64,000 nucleotides of DNA from a bacterium (GTDB taxonomy: Bacteria; Patescibacteriota; Saccharimonadia; Saccharimonadales; Saccharimonadaceae), in contig JAUMVB010000002.1 in NCBI GenBank assembly GCA_030530385.1, positions 1-64,000 of the forward strand. The letters are read 5' to 3'. The position numbers and the translations under genes are program-made. The notes under the pieces were generated by a model. That model was not told the DNA's origin. It did not search any database and saw nothing but the letters and a program-made list of their open reading frames with translations. Within the stretch, counting starts at the first letter, position 1; each line of letters opens with the position of its first letter. Shown piece after piece: positions 8,114 through 16,753 of this stretch.

Positions 8114-9863
8114 CTATTTTAATCCTTAGCTCTTTTAATTGATCGTTCTCAACCACACTCGGTGAACCCATCATTACATCAACCCCCGAACCATTTTTCG
8201 GAAAAGCCACCACTTCGCGAATATTCTCTTCATTCATTAAAATCATAAAAATTCGATCCAAACCAAATGCACATCCCGCGTGCGGAGGGGCGCCAAATTT
8301 AAATGCATTCAACATCGCGCCAAATTTTGTTTCAACATATTTTTTATCATATCCAAGCAAGCCAAAAGCCTCATACATAACCTCTGGGTTATGATTTCGA
8401 ACGGCACCTGAACAGATTTCATAGCCATTCATTACCATATCATATTGGTCAGCTTTAATCGCCAATTTTTCAACATCAGTTTTAGAATTTCGAAGAGCTT
8501 CAACACCACCTTTTGGCATTGAAAATGGATTATGGCCAAAATCAACTTTTTTGTTTTTCTCATCAAATTCATAAAACGGAAAATCTACAACCCAAGCGAG
8601 AGCCACTTTATTTTCATCTTTAAGATTAAAGAAGTCAGCAAATTCATTTCGAAGACGACCAAGAACTTTATTTACAACCTCACGTTTATCCGCACCAAAG
8701 AAAATTGCGTCACCATCTTCTGCGCAAGTTTCTTCTTTAATTTTCGAAAGCTCATTTTCACTCAAAAACTTCACAATTGGACTTTTTACTTCATCTTCAG
8801 CATATGTAATATAAGCCAAACCGCCAGCGCCCTCGCTTTTAGCAATTTCAGTGAAGTTATCAATTTGTTTACGGCTCAAACTTGCACCGTTTTTAACACA
8901 AATCACTTTCACGCATTCAGCATTTCTAAATATATCAAATCCAGATTCCGAAAGTTGAATGGTTAAATCAACTAACTCCATACCGAAGCGTAAGTCAGGC
9001 TTATCGCTACCGTATTTTTCCATCGCAACTTCATAAGGAATCCGCGGAATTTCTTCGCTCAAAAGCTCTTTTTTAGCAAAATTTTTCACTAGATCTTTGA
9101 TGAGAACTTCCATTTCAGTTCGAATCTCTTCACCATTTTCAACGAAGGCCTTTTCAAGGTCAAGCTGATAAAAATCACCATAAAGCCTATCCGCCCGCGG
9201 ATCTTCATCACGGAAACAAGTAGCAATTTGATAGTATTTGTCAATTCCACCAACCATTAAAAGCTGTTTAAACTGTTGTGGAGCTTGCGGTAGAGCATAA
9301 AATTTTCCAGGGTGAACACGGCTCGGAATTAAGAAATCACGTGCACCTTCTGGGCTAGAATTTGCAAGAATCGGTGTAGCAACTTCAATAAATTCGTGAT
9401 TTTCCATAAATTTTCGAATTTCACGATAAAATTCAGCACGGCGGCGTAACATTTTTTGCATTTTTTCACGGCGTAAGTCCAAAAAACGATACTTCAAGCG
9501 CAATTCTTCATTTGATTTTTGCCCATTATCAGAAACTGCAATTGGCAAAGGTTCACTCCGATTTAATATTTCAAGATTTTCAACAATAAGCTCAATTTCA
9601 CCAGTTGAGATATTCGGATTTTTCAAATTTTCAGCGCGCTCTTTTACTACACCAATTGCCGAAATCACGAATTCATCGCGACATTTCTCAGCTAATTCAA
9701 AACTCTCCGCAAAATCTGGCGAAATCACAAGCTGGAGCAATCCAGAATGATCGCGTAAATCAATAAAAATCAACCCACCATGATCCCGCCGAGAATTAAC
9801 CCAGCCTTTCACAGTAATTTTTTTACCAATATCCTGTATAGCTTTCTCTGTCAAGGTCCGCAT
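8097..9863 (-). CDS. aspS: Aspartyl-tRNA synthetase
   Basis: A 588-residue class II synthetase that charges tRNA(Asp). The anticodon-binding OB fold is at the N-terminus (VKGWVNSRRDHGGLIFIDLR). The catalytic core includes QAPQQFKQLLMVGG and motif 2 CFRDEDPRADR. The bacterial GAD insert occupies roughly residues 280-420. Motif 3 is the FGLDRIFMILMNEENIREVVAFP region, quoted here in part. This long form can be discriminating or can also charge tRNA(Asn); that cannot be decided here. It heads an operon with two membrane/secreted proteins and trmB. Confidence 0.98.
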   Translation of the reverse strand: MRTLTEKAIQDIGKKITVKGWVNSRRDHGGLIFIDLRDHSGLLQLVISPDFAESFELAEKCRDEFVISAIGVVKERAENLKNPNISTGEIELIVENLEILNRSEPLPIAVSDNGQKSNEELRLKYRFLDLRREKMQKMLRRRAEFYREIRKFMENHEFIEVATPILANSSPEGARDFLIPSRVHPGKFYALPQAPQQFKQLLMVGGIDKYYQIATCFRDEDPRADRLYGDFYQLDLEKAFVENGEEIRTEMEVLIKDLVKNFAKKELLSEEIPRIPYEVAMEKYGSDKPDLRFGMELVDLTIQLSESGFDIFRNAECVKVICVKNGASLSRKQIDNFTEIAKSEGAGGLAYITYAEDEVKSPIVKFLSENELSKIKEETCAEDGDAIFFGADKREVVNKVLGRLRNEFADFFNLKDENKVALAWVVDFPFYEFDEKNKKVDFGHNPFSMPKGGVEALRNSKTDVEKLAIKADQYDMVMNGYEICSGAVRNHNPEVMYEAFGLLGYDKKYVETKFGAMLNAFKFGAPPHAGCAFGLDRIFMILMNEENIREVVAFPKNGSGVDVMMGSPSVVENDQLKELRIKIVEDED

Positions 9864-9931
9864 ATTTACTAAAACTCTCTCCTAAAAAATTATATTTTCA
9901 ACTCCTTTTATTTTACCATATTTAAGTTAAA

Positions 9932-9968
9932 AAATAAAACGCCCTTCTTTATTATGGGCGTTTTATTT
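9932..9968 (-). terminator. rpmH terminator
   Basis: AAATAAAACGCCC and GGGCGTTTTATTT form a 13-bp stem with an 11-base loop and T-runs on both strands. It overlaps the rpmH stop codon and ends the rpmH transcript before aspS. Confidence 0.75.
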
Positions 9969-10104
9969 AAACTGAAAGCTTTTTGCGACCTTTAATTCGG
10001 CGACGTTTTAGAACTTTAATTCCAGCTTTCGATGACATTCGGTTTCGAAAACCATGAGTTTTCGCACGATGTCGCTTATGTGGTTGATGTGTTCTCTTTG
10101 GCAT
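9967..10104 (-). CDS. rpmH: 50S ribosomal protein L34
   Basis: A 45-residue, very basic protein beginning [19 protein letters not shown] and continuing [22 protein letters not shown], the L34 pattern. L34 is a small late-assembling protein of the large ribosomal subunit. It lies divergently next to dnaA, the ancestral bacterial order, but rnpA does not follow it. A proximal promoter (TTGATT 10142-10137, 17 bp, TAAAAT 10119-10114) and a distal one overlapping DnaA boxes can be seen upstream. Confidence 0.96.
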   Translation of the reverse strand: MPKRTHQPHKRHRAKTHGFRNRMSSKAGIKVLKRRRIKGRKKLSV

Positions 10105-10113
10105 ATCTTCCCT

Positions 10114-10142
10114 ATTTTATAATTTATTATTCAAAAAATCAA
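10114..10142 (-). promoter_or_regulatory. Proximal rpmH promoter
   Basis: On the minus strand TTGATT (10142-10137) is followed after 17 bp by TAAAAT (10119-10114), nine bases before the ATG. AGGGAAG lies in that short gap. Confidence 0.55.
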
Positions 10143-10209
10143 GTTTAACAGTTTACGTAAGCATAATAATCTTATCTAAAAACTTGAAATCTGAATCATT
10201 TCATTTTGT

Positions 10210-10393
10210 AGTATAGCACAGTTTTCCACAAAAATCAATTAGTTTTCCACAACTTAAACAGTAGTTATCTTAAATTGTGGAAAACTTTTTATAGTAGTTT
10301 TTTAAATTATAACATAAAATCTATTTAAATAAATTTAGGTTGTGGAAAACTCAAAAAAATAGTAGAATAGATTTATGGATGAGTTGTGGAAAA
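10210..10393. other. oriC: Origin region, left half: five DnaA-box-like sites between rpmH and dnaA
   Basis: Five nine-base sites match TTTTCCACA or its complement, a one-base variant of the DnaA box TTATCCACA: 10222-10230 and 10243-10251 in one orientation, and 10276-10284, 10341-10349 and 10385-10393 in the other. The last lies inside the dnaA coding sequence. A distal rpmH promoter (TTGATT 10238-10233, TATACT 10215-10210) contains the first site in its spacer. The dnaA promoter's -35 box overlaps the fourth. This is the expected layout of a chromosomal origin with DnaA feedback control. Confidence 0.8.
10340..10368 (+). promoter_or_regulatory. dnaA promoter overlapped by a DnaA box
   Basis: TTGTGG (10340-10345), 17 bp and TAGAAT (10363-10368) are followed after six bases by the ATG. 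The DnaA box at 10341-10349 covers the -35 element, so DnaA binding should block its own transcription. The transcript is predicted to be leaderless. Confidence 0.65.
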
Positions 10394-11742
10394 GCGTTCT
10401 AGGAGAGATCGAACTTGAATCAAAAATTACAGAGGCAACTTTTAAGACTTTCTTCGCAGATCTACAACTTCTTAAAATTGATGATAACATAGCTATTATT
10501 AGCGTAAAAAATTCCTTTCTAGTTAAAACTCTACGCGAAAAATATTACGATATTATTAAGAAAATTCTCGCAAAAAATGGCTATACACCAGCACGAATTG
10601 ATTTTGAAGTTATAAAATCTAGCAATAAGAAAAATAAAAGACCAGAAATATCACCAGAAGAATTACTCCCCAAGAAAGTAGCTTCTAATCAGAGTTCTAA
10701 CTCCTTAAAAACAATATCTCATAATGACGGACTTAATCCTCGTTATACTTTCGAAAATTTTATAGTTGGATCATCAAACGATCTAGCCTATTCTGCCGCT
10801 AAAAATGTCGCTGAAAATCCAGGCCTAAAATATAACCCTCTATATTTCTACGGAGGAGTAGGTCTTGGTAAAACCCACTTGATGCAAGCTATTGGTAATG
10901 AAATTAAAAAAAATAACCCAGAATTAAGAATATTATATATAACTATTGAAAATTTTTACAAAGATTACCTGGAAAATGTCCGATTTAAGAAACAAGGCTA
11001 CGCTGACAAATATCGCAATGTTGATGTCTTGATCGTTGATGATATGCAATTTATTGCTGGTAAAGAAAAATCACAAGAAGAGTTTTTTCATACTTTCAAT
11101 GAATTACACCAAGCTAATAAACAAATTATTATTTCTAGCGACAGAGCACCAAAGAGTATTCCAACTCTAACCGACCGTTTAAGAAGTCGATTCGAATGGG
11201 GGATGACAATTGACATCCAACTCCCAGATATTGAAACTCGACAAGCTATAATCGAAGCTAAAACTGAGCAAAGCGGTTATTCATTCGATAGTGAGACAAT
11301 TGATTATTTAGCATCAAATGTAAGAACTAACATTCGCGAACTAGAAGGTATAATTAATAAATTGTCAGCCATAGCCGAGCTTCAGGGCATAACTGCAGAT
11401 ATAGAATTGGCCCGCGGATTAATATCTTCAGAAGCTCGAAATGGGATATCAAGAAAAAGTTTAACTACTAAGAAAATTATAGATAAAGTTTGCAGATTCT
11501 ATAATGTCTCTAAAGAAGATATTTTAAGTAAATCACGAACAAAAGATGTAAATCATGCCCGTCAAGTAGCTTGTTACTTAATGAAGTATCAACTTAAAAT
11601 GAGTTTTCCTCAAATTGGTCGAGAATTCTCTCGCGACCATACTACAATAATGAACGGTGTTTCTAAAATCGAAAAAGGCGTTAAATTTGATATCGAAATC
11701 CGCGAACAAATAAACAGCCTAGAAGAATTAATCTACGAATAA
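10375..11742 (+). CDS. dnaA: Chromosomal replication initiator DnaA
   Basis: DnaA binds DnaA boxes and opens the origin. The 455-residue protein has all four domains: an N-terminal helicase-loading domain, a short lysine-rich linker, and an AAA+ domain with Walker A GGVGLGKTHL (about residues 160-170) and Walker B VLIVDDMQF. The C-terminal helix-turn-helix domain has the signature FSRDHTTIMNGVSKIEK. No Shine-Dalgarno site precedes the ATG, and the -10 box is six bases away. A strong terminator follows, so dnaN is transcribed separately. Confidence 0.99.
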   Translation: MDELWKSVLGEIELESKITEATFKTFFADLQLLKIDDNIAIISVKNSFLVKTLREKYYDIIKKILAKNGYTPARIDFEVIKSSNKKNKRPEISPEELLPKKVASNQSSNSLKTISHNDGLNPRYTFENFIVGSSNDLAYSAAKNVAENPGLKYNPLYFYGGVGLGKTHLMQAIGNEIKKNNPELRILYITIENFYKDYLENVRFKKQGYADKYRNVDVLIVDDMQFIAGKEKSQEEFFHTFNELHQANKQIIISSDRAPKSIPTLTDRLRSRFEWGMTIDIQLPDIETRQAIIEAKTEQSGYSFDSETIDYLASNVRTNIRELEGIINKLSAIAELQGITADIELARGLISSEARNGISRKSLTTKKIIDKVCRFYNVSKEDILSKSRTKDVNHARQVACYLMKYQLKMSFPQIGREFSRDHTTIMNGVSKIEKGVKFDIEIREQINSLEELIYE

Positions 11743-11762
11743 GGCTTTAAATAATTTTAATT

Positions 11763-11793
11763 CAATCTGTTATTTTGACAGATTGTTTTTTTA
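11763..11793 (+). terminator. dnaA terminator
   Basis: CAATCTGT (11763-11770) pairs with ACAGATTG (11778-11785) around a seven-base loop and is followed by seven T residues. It is a textbook intrinsic terminator separating dnaA from dnaN. Confidence 0.85.
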
Positions 11794-12219
11794 TTCTATA
11801 AAAAGCGAACATGAATTGTACCGTTATTGTTTGATTTTTTATAAAATTATATTATTAAATTATAATTGATATATTTGTATTTAATCTATATTATTTTATA
11901 ACAATACTTGACATTAGATATGCAAAGTTTTAAAAAAGTGTTAAAAACTTGTGGAAAAATATAAATATATTGTCTAAAACTCTGTGCCTATATTGTTATG
12001 TTTATCAACTCGTTTTATACATTTTAAAATGACCTATTTTAAATTCCTTAAAAGATATGGAAAAACTTATTTTTATCCCCAAAGTTACTAAATGGTTTTA
12101 CTTGAATTTTACACATTAAAAATGTTATAATTTTAAGTAGTAGAATACGTGGTTTTCCACAATTTCCACAGGATCTATTATTATAACCACTACTTTTAAA
12201 GAAAAGGAAAATAATTTTT
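11794..12219. other. oriC: Origin region, right half: AT-rich spacer between dnaA and dnaN
   Basis: This gene-free stretch is extremely AT-rich around 11815-11900, a candidate unwinding element. It holds a DnaA-box-like site at 11950-11958, a site at 12153-12161 and a weaker adjacent one (ATTTCCACA, 12162-12170). Read on the minus strand, the last two boxes are followed by a six-base spacer and then CTACTACTT, resembling the DnaA-trio element of bacterial unwinding systems. The dnaN promoter lies within it. No open reading frame of note was seen. Confidence 0.65.
12102..12131 (+). promoter_or_regulatory. dnaN promoter
   Basis: TTGAAT (12102-12107), 18 bp and TATAAT (12126-12131) precede a leader of about 80 bases. 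The leader includes two tandem DnaA-box-like sites and an AAGGAAAA ribosome-binding site, so DnaA may also affect dnaN expression. Confidence 0.55.
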
Positions 12220-13317
12220 ATGGAACTTACTGTTAAGCAGGAGTATTTATCTAAGGCATTTAATATAATTGGGAAAATTGCAAGTAACCGAACTAGCTTA
12301 CCTATTTTAAGTAATGTCCTACTTCGGACTAATGGATCAAGATTATTAATTGCAGCAACTGATCTTGAAATTGCCATTTCTCAAAATATTGGAGCTAAGA
12401 TAGAAAAAGTTGGAGAAATTGCGATACCTGCAAAATTAGTATCAGAATTCATATCTAATTTGCCTCGTGAAAATATTCTTTTGAAAGTAGAAGGCGATCA
12501 TTTATTGATTGAAAGCGGAAACTATAAATCTAAAATTAATGGTGTTGTAACTGATGATTTTCCAGAGCTTCCAATTGCTGATAGAGATTCTGCTAGGAAA
12601 ATTGTTTTAAGTATTGATGAATTTAAAACTGCAGTTAACCAAACAGCTTTTACTGCTAGCACTGATACTTCGCGCCCTGTTTTAACAGGTGTTTATTGGC
12701 ATACTTTTGAAGGATATTTATATCTAGCAGCTACCGATGGTTATCGGTTGAGTGAGAAGAAAGTTTGTGAATGTGATGAGGAAATTTCGGCTATCATAAC
12801 GACATCTTCGCTTCAAGAAGTGATGCGCGCTATTTCGGATTCTACTGAGGAGATTGAGATATATATTGATGAAAATCAAGCCGAATTTAGAATTGACGAC
12901 ATCGTGATTGTTTCAAGATTAATAGATGGAAAATTCGTCGATTATCGTCGATTGATCCCTAACGATACTGAAACTAAAGTTGAAATTTCTAAGCCTGATT
13001 TTATGCGAGTAGTTAAAATAGCTGCTCTTTTCGCACGAGACTCTGGCGGAAGTATAACTGTTCATGCTGATGGAGAGAATTCTAAATTATCAATTCATTC
13101 GATCGCTAGTGAATTTGGGGAGAATACTTCTGAAGCTGATGCAGAGATTTTTGGTGAAGGCGAAGTTACGCTTAATTCTAACTATCTATTAAAAGGTATC
13201 TCAGCATTAAATGGTGAAGATATTCAATTTGGTTTTTCTGGTAAGCTTGCACCTACTGTCCTTAAAGATCAGAAAGATCCTGATTATATTCATATAATTA
13301 TGCCGCTAAAAAGTTAG
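12220..13317 (+). CDS. dnaN: DNA polymerase III beta sliding clamp
   Basis: The 365-residue protein forms the ring that tethers the replicative polymerase to DNA. Family features include LSKAFNIIGKIASNRTSLPIL at the N-terminus (in part), LLIAATDLEIAIS, TGVYWHTFEGYLYLAATDGYRLS in the second domain (in part), and the C-terminal PTVLKDQKDPDYIHIIMPL. The length is normal for three clamp domains. It has its own promoter and ribosome-binding site after the dnaA terminator and is followed seven bases later by recF. Confidence 0.98.
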   Translation: MELTVKQEYLSKAFNIIGKIASNRTSLPILSNVLLRTNGSRLLIAATDLEIAISQNIGAKIEKVGEIAIPAKLVSEFISNLPRENILLKVEGDHLLIESGNYKSKINGVVTDDFPELPIADRDSARKIVLSIDEFKTAVNQTAFTASTDTSRPVLTGVYWHTFEGYLYLAATDGYRLSEKKVCECDEEISAIITTSSLQEVMRAISDSTEEIEIYIDENQAEFRIDDIVIVSRLIDGKFVDYRRLIPNDTETKVEISKPDFMRVVKIAALFARDSGGSITVHADGENSKLSIHSIASEFGENTSEADAEIFGEGEVTLNSNYLLKGISALNGEDIQFGFSGKLAPTVLKDQKDPDYIHIIMPLKS

Positions 13318-13324
13318 GCCTTAA

Positions 13325-14365
13325 GTGAAACTATTAAAACTTCGCGTTCAGAATTTTCGGTCGCATAGTGATTTTATGCTTGAAATTGGAGATAAATCAA
13401 CTTTAATTTCTGGTAAAAATGGAAGTGGGAAAACCTCATTAATTGAAGCAATTTATATATTACTTCAAGGTACAAGTTTTCGCTCAAGTGATAAAGAAAT
13501 TCTAAAAAATGATGGATCTGATTGGTTTCGGGCAGATTTAAAAATGGTTTCTGGTGAAATACGAACAATTAAATTTGAGAGTAAAACTGGAAAACATAAA
13601 AAAACTTTTGAAATTGACAACAAGAAGACATCTCGGCTTCCAAGTAATTCTAAAATACCGGTAGTATTATTTGAGCCCGATGATCTTCAGCTACTGAGCG
13701 GTTCGCCAAGTCGTCGTCGAGATTTTATGGACCATTTCTTAGCTCAAGTTTTCCCTAGCTTTAGGATTGCTCTATCTAGGTATAACAAAGCTCTTAAGCA
13801 GCGAAATAATTTGCTTAAAAAAGAAATAATTACGAGGGATGAGCTTTTCCCTTGGAATATAATGCTAGCTGAATTCGGTGCTGAAATAATATCAAAAAGA
13901 ATAGAATTTATTGATAATCTTAATTCTAAAATATCTGATATCTATGCTGAAATATCTGGGATTAAAGATAGCATAGAAATAATCTATCTAGGTGATAAGC
14001 TTTCTAAAGATGCTATTTTAGGAATTATGGATGATAATTTTTCTCATGATCGGATTTTAGGATATACTGATTTTGGTCCACATAAACATGATATCCAGTT
14101 TACTTTTAATAAAAAAGATGCTCGAAATGTAGCTAGTCGTGGTGAAAATCGTAGTCTTGTATTGGCCTTAAAATTTATTGAAACGGATTTCTTAGCGGAA
14201 ATGAGCGAAAAAACACCAGTTGTTTTATTAGATGATGTTTTTTCTGAGCTAGACGAAAGTCGTCAAAAACTTTTAACAGCTCATTTTTCTAAATATCAAA
14301 CAATAATCACTTCAACTAATGGTATTGAAGTGACGAATTGCGTCCGGATAAATATAGAGGACTAG
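13325..14365 (+). CDS. recF: DNA replication and repair protein RecF
   Basis: RecF is an SMC-like ATPase that helps load RecA at single-strand gaps. It has Walker A GKNGSGKTS near residue 33, the signature segment ASRGENRSLVLALKF, Walker B PVVLLDDVFSELDESR and the typical C-terminal D-loop region. Length is 346 residues. The start is GTG, seven bases after the dnaN stop, so it is probably coupled to dnaN. Its TAG stop shares two bases with the stop of the convergent PEGA gene, and no terminator separates them. Confidence 0.97.
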   Translation: MKLLKLRVQNFRSHSDFMLEIGDKSTLISGKNGSGKTSLIEAIYILLQGTSFRSSDKEILKNDGSDWFRADLKMVSGEIRTIKFESKTGKHKKTFEIDNKKTSRLPSNSKIPVVLFEPDDLQLLSGSPSRRRDFMDHFLAQVFPSFRIALSRYNKALKQRNNLLKKEIITRDELFPWNIMLAEFGAEIISKRIEFIDNLNSKISDIYAEISGIKDSIEIIYLGDKLSKDAILGIMDDNFSHDRILGYTDFGPHKHDIQFTFNKKDARNVASRGENRSLVLALKFIETDFLAEMSEKTPVVLLDDVFSELDESRQKLLTAHFSKYQTIITSTNGIEVTNCVRINIED

Positions 14366-15036
14366 AGAATGCAATTTAGATTTATGACCTCTATCTTATA
14401 TTTATTTTGCTCTGAAGATTTCAAGTGAGAATTTAGCCAATTTAGAGCACTTTGTTTTCTAAATTCGATAGTATCTAACTTTGAATTATGATTTAAGCAG
14501 GTATTTATAGAAATCTTAATTTTCTCGACTCTAGTTGTATCGCTATTCGTTTCGTAATCAATAGTAAATCGGTTCTTTAGATTATCTTTATATGGTAGAT
14601 TAGACACGATCGGTGAGTTATTCTTTAATATATTCATTTTATCGCTTATAGCTTGATACCCTGCCCCGCTTCTGATGATATCATCTTTTTTATGATCTTT
14701 ATACCATGAATCTCCATTAATTTGATTAAGTGCTAAGATTATCTTTTTAGTCTCTTTTGATTTAATATTGATATCTAGCGTTTTAGTCTCAAAACCTTCT
14801 TTTTCTATTTTTAGGGTATATTTACCCGGCCAAACATGATGATCTCCGTTTGAATAGATAGTGTTATTTAAAGTAATTCTAGAATCTTGAGGTGCTATAG
14901 TTAATGATATAGTACCTGAGATTTGATTCAGCCATACCCAACTAATTAAAACTACTATTACTATAGCTGTAAAAATTATAGGTAAAAGAATCAACTTATT
15001 TTTTAAAAAAGATAAATTATTTAAAATATTATTCAT
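14362..15036 (-). CDS. Membrane-anchored PEGA-domain protein of the secretion locus
   Basis: The 224-residue protein has one N-terminal membrane helix (LLPIIFTAIVIVVLISWVW, residues 17-35). A PEGA-like domain follows (about 40-95), with NGDHHVWPGKYTLKIEKEGF and the KTLDINIKSKETKKIIL strand. The C-terminal 120 residues are unrecognised. PEGA domains are extracytoplasmic beta-sandwiches found on surface proteins. It lies four bases after the lysozyme/SGNH protein gene and is the last gene of the minus-strand secretion operon, overlapping the recF stop codon. Confidence 0.65.
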   Translation of the reverse strand: MNNILNNLSFLKNKLILLPIIFTAIVIVVLISWVWLNQISGTISLTIAPQDSRITLNNTIYSNGDHHVWPGKYTLKIEKEGFETKTLDINIKSKETKKIILALNQINGDSWYKDHKKDDIIRSGAGYQAISDKMNILKNNSPIVSNLPYKDNLKNRFTIDYETNSDTTRVEKIKISINTCLNHNSKLDTIEFRKQSALNWLNSHLKSSEQNKYKIEVINLNCIL

Positions 15037-15040
15037 GTCT

Positions 15041-16753
15041 TTAACCTTTCCAGCGCCAGACTTCTACTGGGCCAAGACTTTCCATTATCTTTAGATTCAT
15101 TGGTTCAATTACTCCCGTTGTTCTAGACCAACCAGCATTAGCTACCCTGTCTTCACCGTTAATTTGTACATAAATTTCTATATGGGCATTAGATCCACCA
15201 CCAGCACCGGCTGTAATAATATCACCGGGTTTCATATTGCTGGTACTTCCATTATATTCAATTTTTTCATATTTATCAGGATTAGATCTCATGTATTCAG
15301 CTAGATTAGCTACTCCGCAACATTTTTTAACATACTCTGGATCTACAGTAGTACTCATAACCATCGATACGAATGCATCACAACTTGCGCCTTTTTGAAC
15401 CCACGATTCTCCATAGTTATCTAGGCCAGTTTTAGAAAGAGCTTCTTTTTGCTTGTCTGATATTTCAAACGCATAAGCTCTATTTTGCTCACTTTCAGGC
15501 CAAGCTAATTCAACAGCTCTTTCGGAAATTGTAGAATTTCCTCCTAGGCTAGATCCTCCATTACAGTTATTAGAGCTTGAGCTGCTACTTCCAGTTAGAG
15601 ATTCTTTCAAAAAGTCTATATACTTAGAGGTTCCAGTACTATTGTAATGATAGCCATCACTTTCATATAATTTTTCTCTTCCTCCATTAGCTTCTGCGTA
15701 TGATTTCCAATTTAATACTTGAATATTACTAAAGCCTTCTATCGCTTTTTTAATATTAGCGTTTATGATCTCAAAATTAGCATTTCCACCTAAGCCAAAA
15801 TTATTTACTACATATACTTTTTTATCTTTAACTTTCTCAAACATTTCCCTAGCTTTATCTACGGGAAAATTATCATTTGTTCCTATATTAAATATTATTA
15901 CATTAGTTAATGAATCTTTATTGGATGATAAATAATCTAATACGCTTCCACCACCATTTCCTGGTGAATTTATACCTCGTCCAACGTAAGCATCAACTTT
16001 AGCGCCTTCAAATGCTGCCTCTAGCTTACTTTTTGCTCCTACGGTTATTGAGTCACCAATGAATGTATAGTCTTTAGACGAAGAGGATGAAGATACTGCA
16101 GTTGCGGCTGAAGCTGTAGACCCTTTGAATGTTGCATATGCTTCATCTGCAGCCTGATAACGAACTTCCCATCTAGGTATTCCAGCACGCTCAAAAGAGG
16201 TCTCGAATGCTTCAACCGCCGATTTGATATCGGTCATTTTTTTTAGTCCTTCCAGACCTCCATACCTAGAGTTAAGAATAGATGCCGTGGTAGGGTCAGA
16301 TCCCTCGAGCTCTTTAATTATCCACTCTAATTGGGATTGTAGGTCTGCCCAATCTTTACCCTTACTTTTAGCATAGTTTGCCATATTTAACCAGCGCCCA
16401 GATTGTTCGGAGTAACTTTCCCATTGTGCTAAACCCGCAGCTGGACCACCTGTTTGAAGTTTGGCTGGGTCGTATCCACTTTCTGCGTAAAAATTACCCA
16501 TAACTCCAGCTGTTGCTTCTTCTGTAAAACCTTGGCCTCGTAAGAAATTCCAAATTTGTTCGGGGACGCCGTCTCCTGTAAGTTTTGACGATCCGCCTCC
16601 GCCCGGTATGCATTTTTCTGATCCGGCGTCGTAATAAATGATATCATTTAGATTGAAAAAATCCCTATCAAATTTATTTGCAGCATAGACATTCCTTCCC
16701 CCAGCTACAACTATCAATAAAATTAGGAAAAAAGATTTAATTTTTTTATACAT
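15041..16753 (-). CDS. Secreted three-domain cell-wall enzyme: phage-tail-lysozyme-like, SGNH hydrolase, NlpC/CHAP-like
   Basis: A signal peptide (FFLILLIVVAGG) precedes three regions. Residues about 60-215 match the phage-tail lysozyme pattern (AGVMGNFYAESGYDPAK, GLAQW). Residues about 228-390 form an SGNH esterase/acetyltransferase-like fold, with GDSI, FNIGTND and DGYHYN blocks. Residues about 405-570 have a Cys/His hydrolase pattern (GASCDAFVSMV, then HIEIYV). Serine-rich linkers separate them. Such an enzyme would cut glycan, trim O-acetyl groups and cleave peptides in peptidoglycan. Its place directly behind an M23 peptidase gene and VirB4 suggests a VirB1-like role in opening the wall for the secretion channel, or an attack on a neighbour's wall. 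Substrates are inferred. Confidence 0.7.
   Translation of the reverse strand: MYKKIKSFFLILLIVVAGGRNVYAANKFDRDFFNLNDIIYYDAGSEKCIPGGGGSSKLTGDGVPEQIWNFLRGQGFTEEATAGVMGNFYAESGYDPAKLQTGGPAAGLAQWESYSEQSGRWLNMANYAKSKGKDWADLQSQLEWIIKELEGSDPTTASILNSRYGGLEGLKKMTDIKSAVEAFETSFERAGIPRWEVRYQAADEAYATFKGSTASAATAVSSSSSSKDYTFIGDSITVGAKSKLEAAFEGAKVDAYVGRGINSPGNGGGSVLDYLSSNKDSLTNVIIFNIGTNDNFPVDKAREMFEKVKDKKVYVVNNFGLGGNANFEIINANIKKAIEGFSNIQVLNWKSYAEANGGREKLYESDGYHYNSTGTSKYIDFLKESLTGSSSSSSNNCNGGSSLGGNSTISERAVELAWPESEQNRAYAFEISDKQKEALSKTGLDNYGESWVQKGASCDAFVSMVMSTTVDPEYVKKCCGVANLAEYMRSNPDKYEKIEYNGSTSNMKPGDIITAGAGGGSNAHIEIYVQINGEDRVANAGWSRTTGVIEPMNLKIMESLGPVEVWRWKG

Noticed and set aside
12048-12377. Open frame antisense to the start of dnaN
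   Set aside because: It overlaps the oriC spacer and dnaN, has no ribosome-binding site and no recognisable sequence features. It is a shadow of dnaN.
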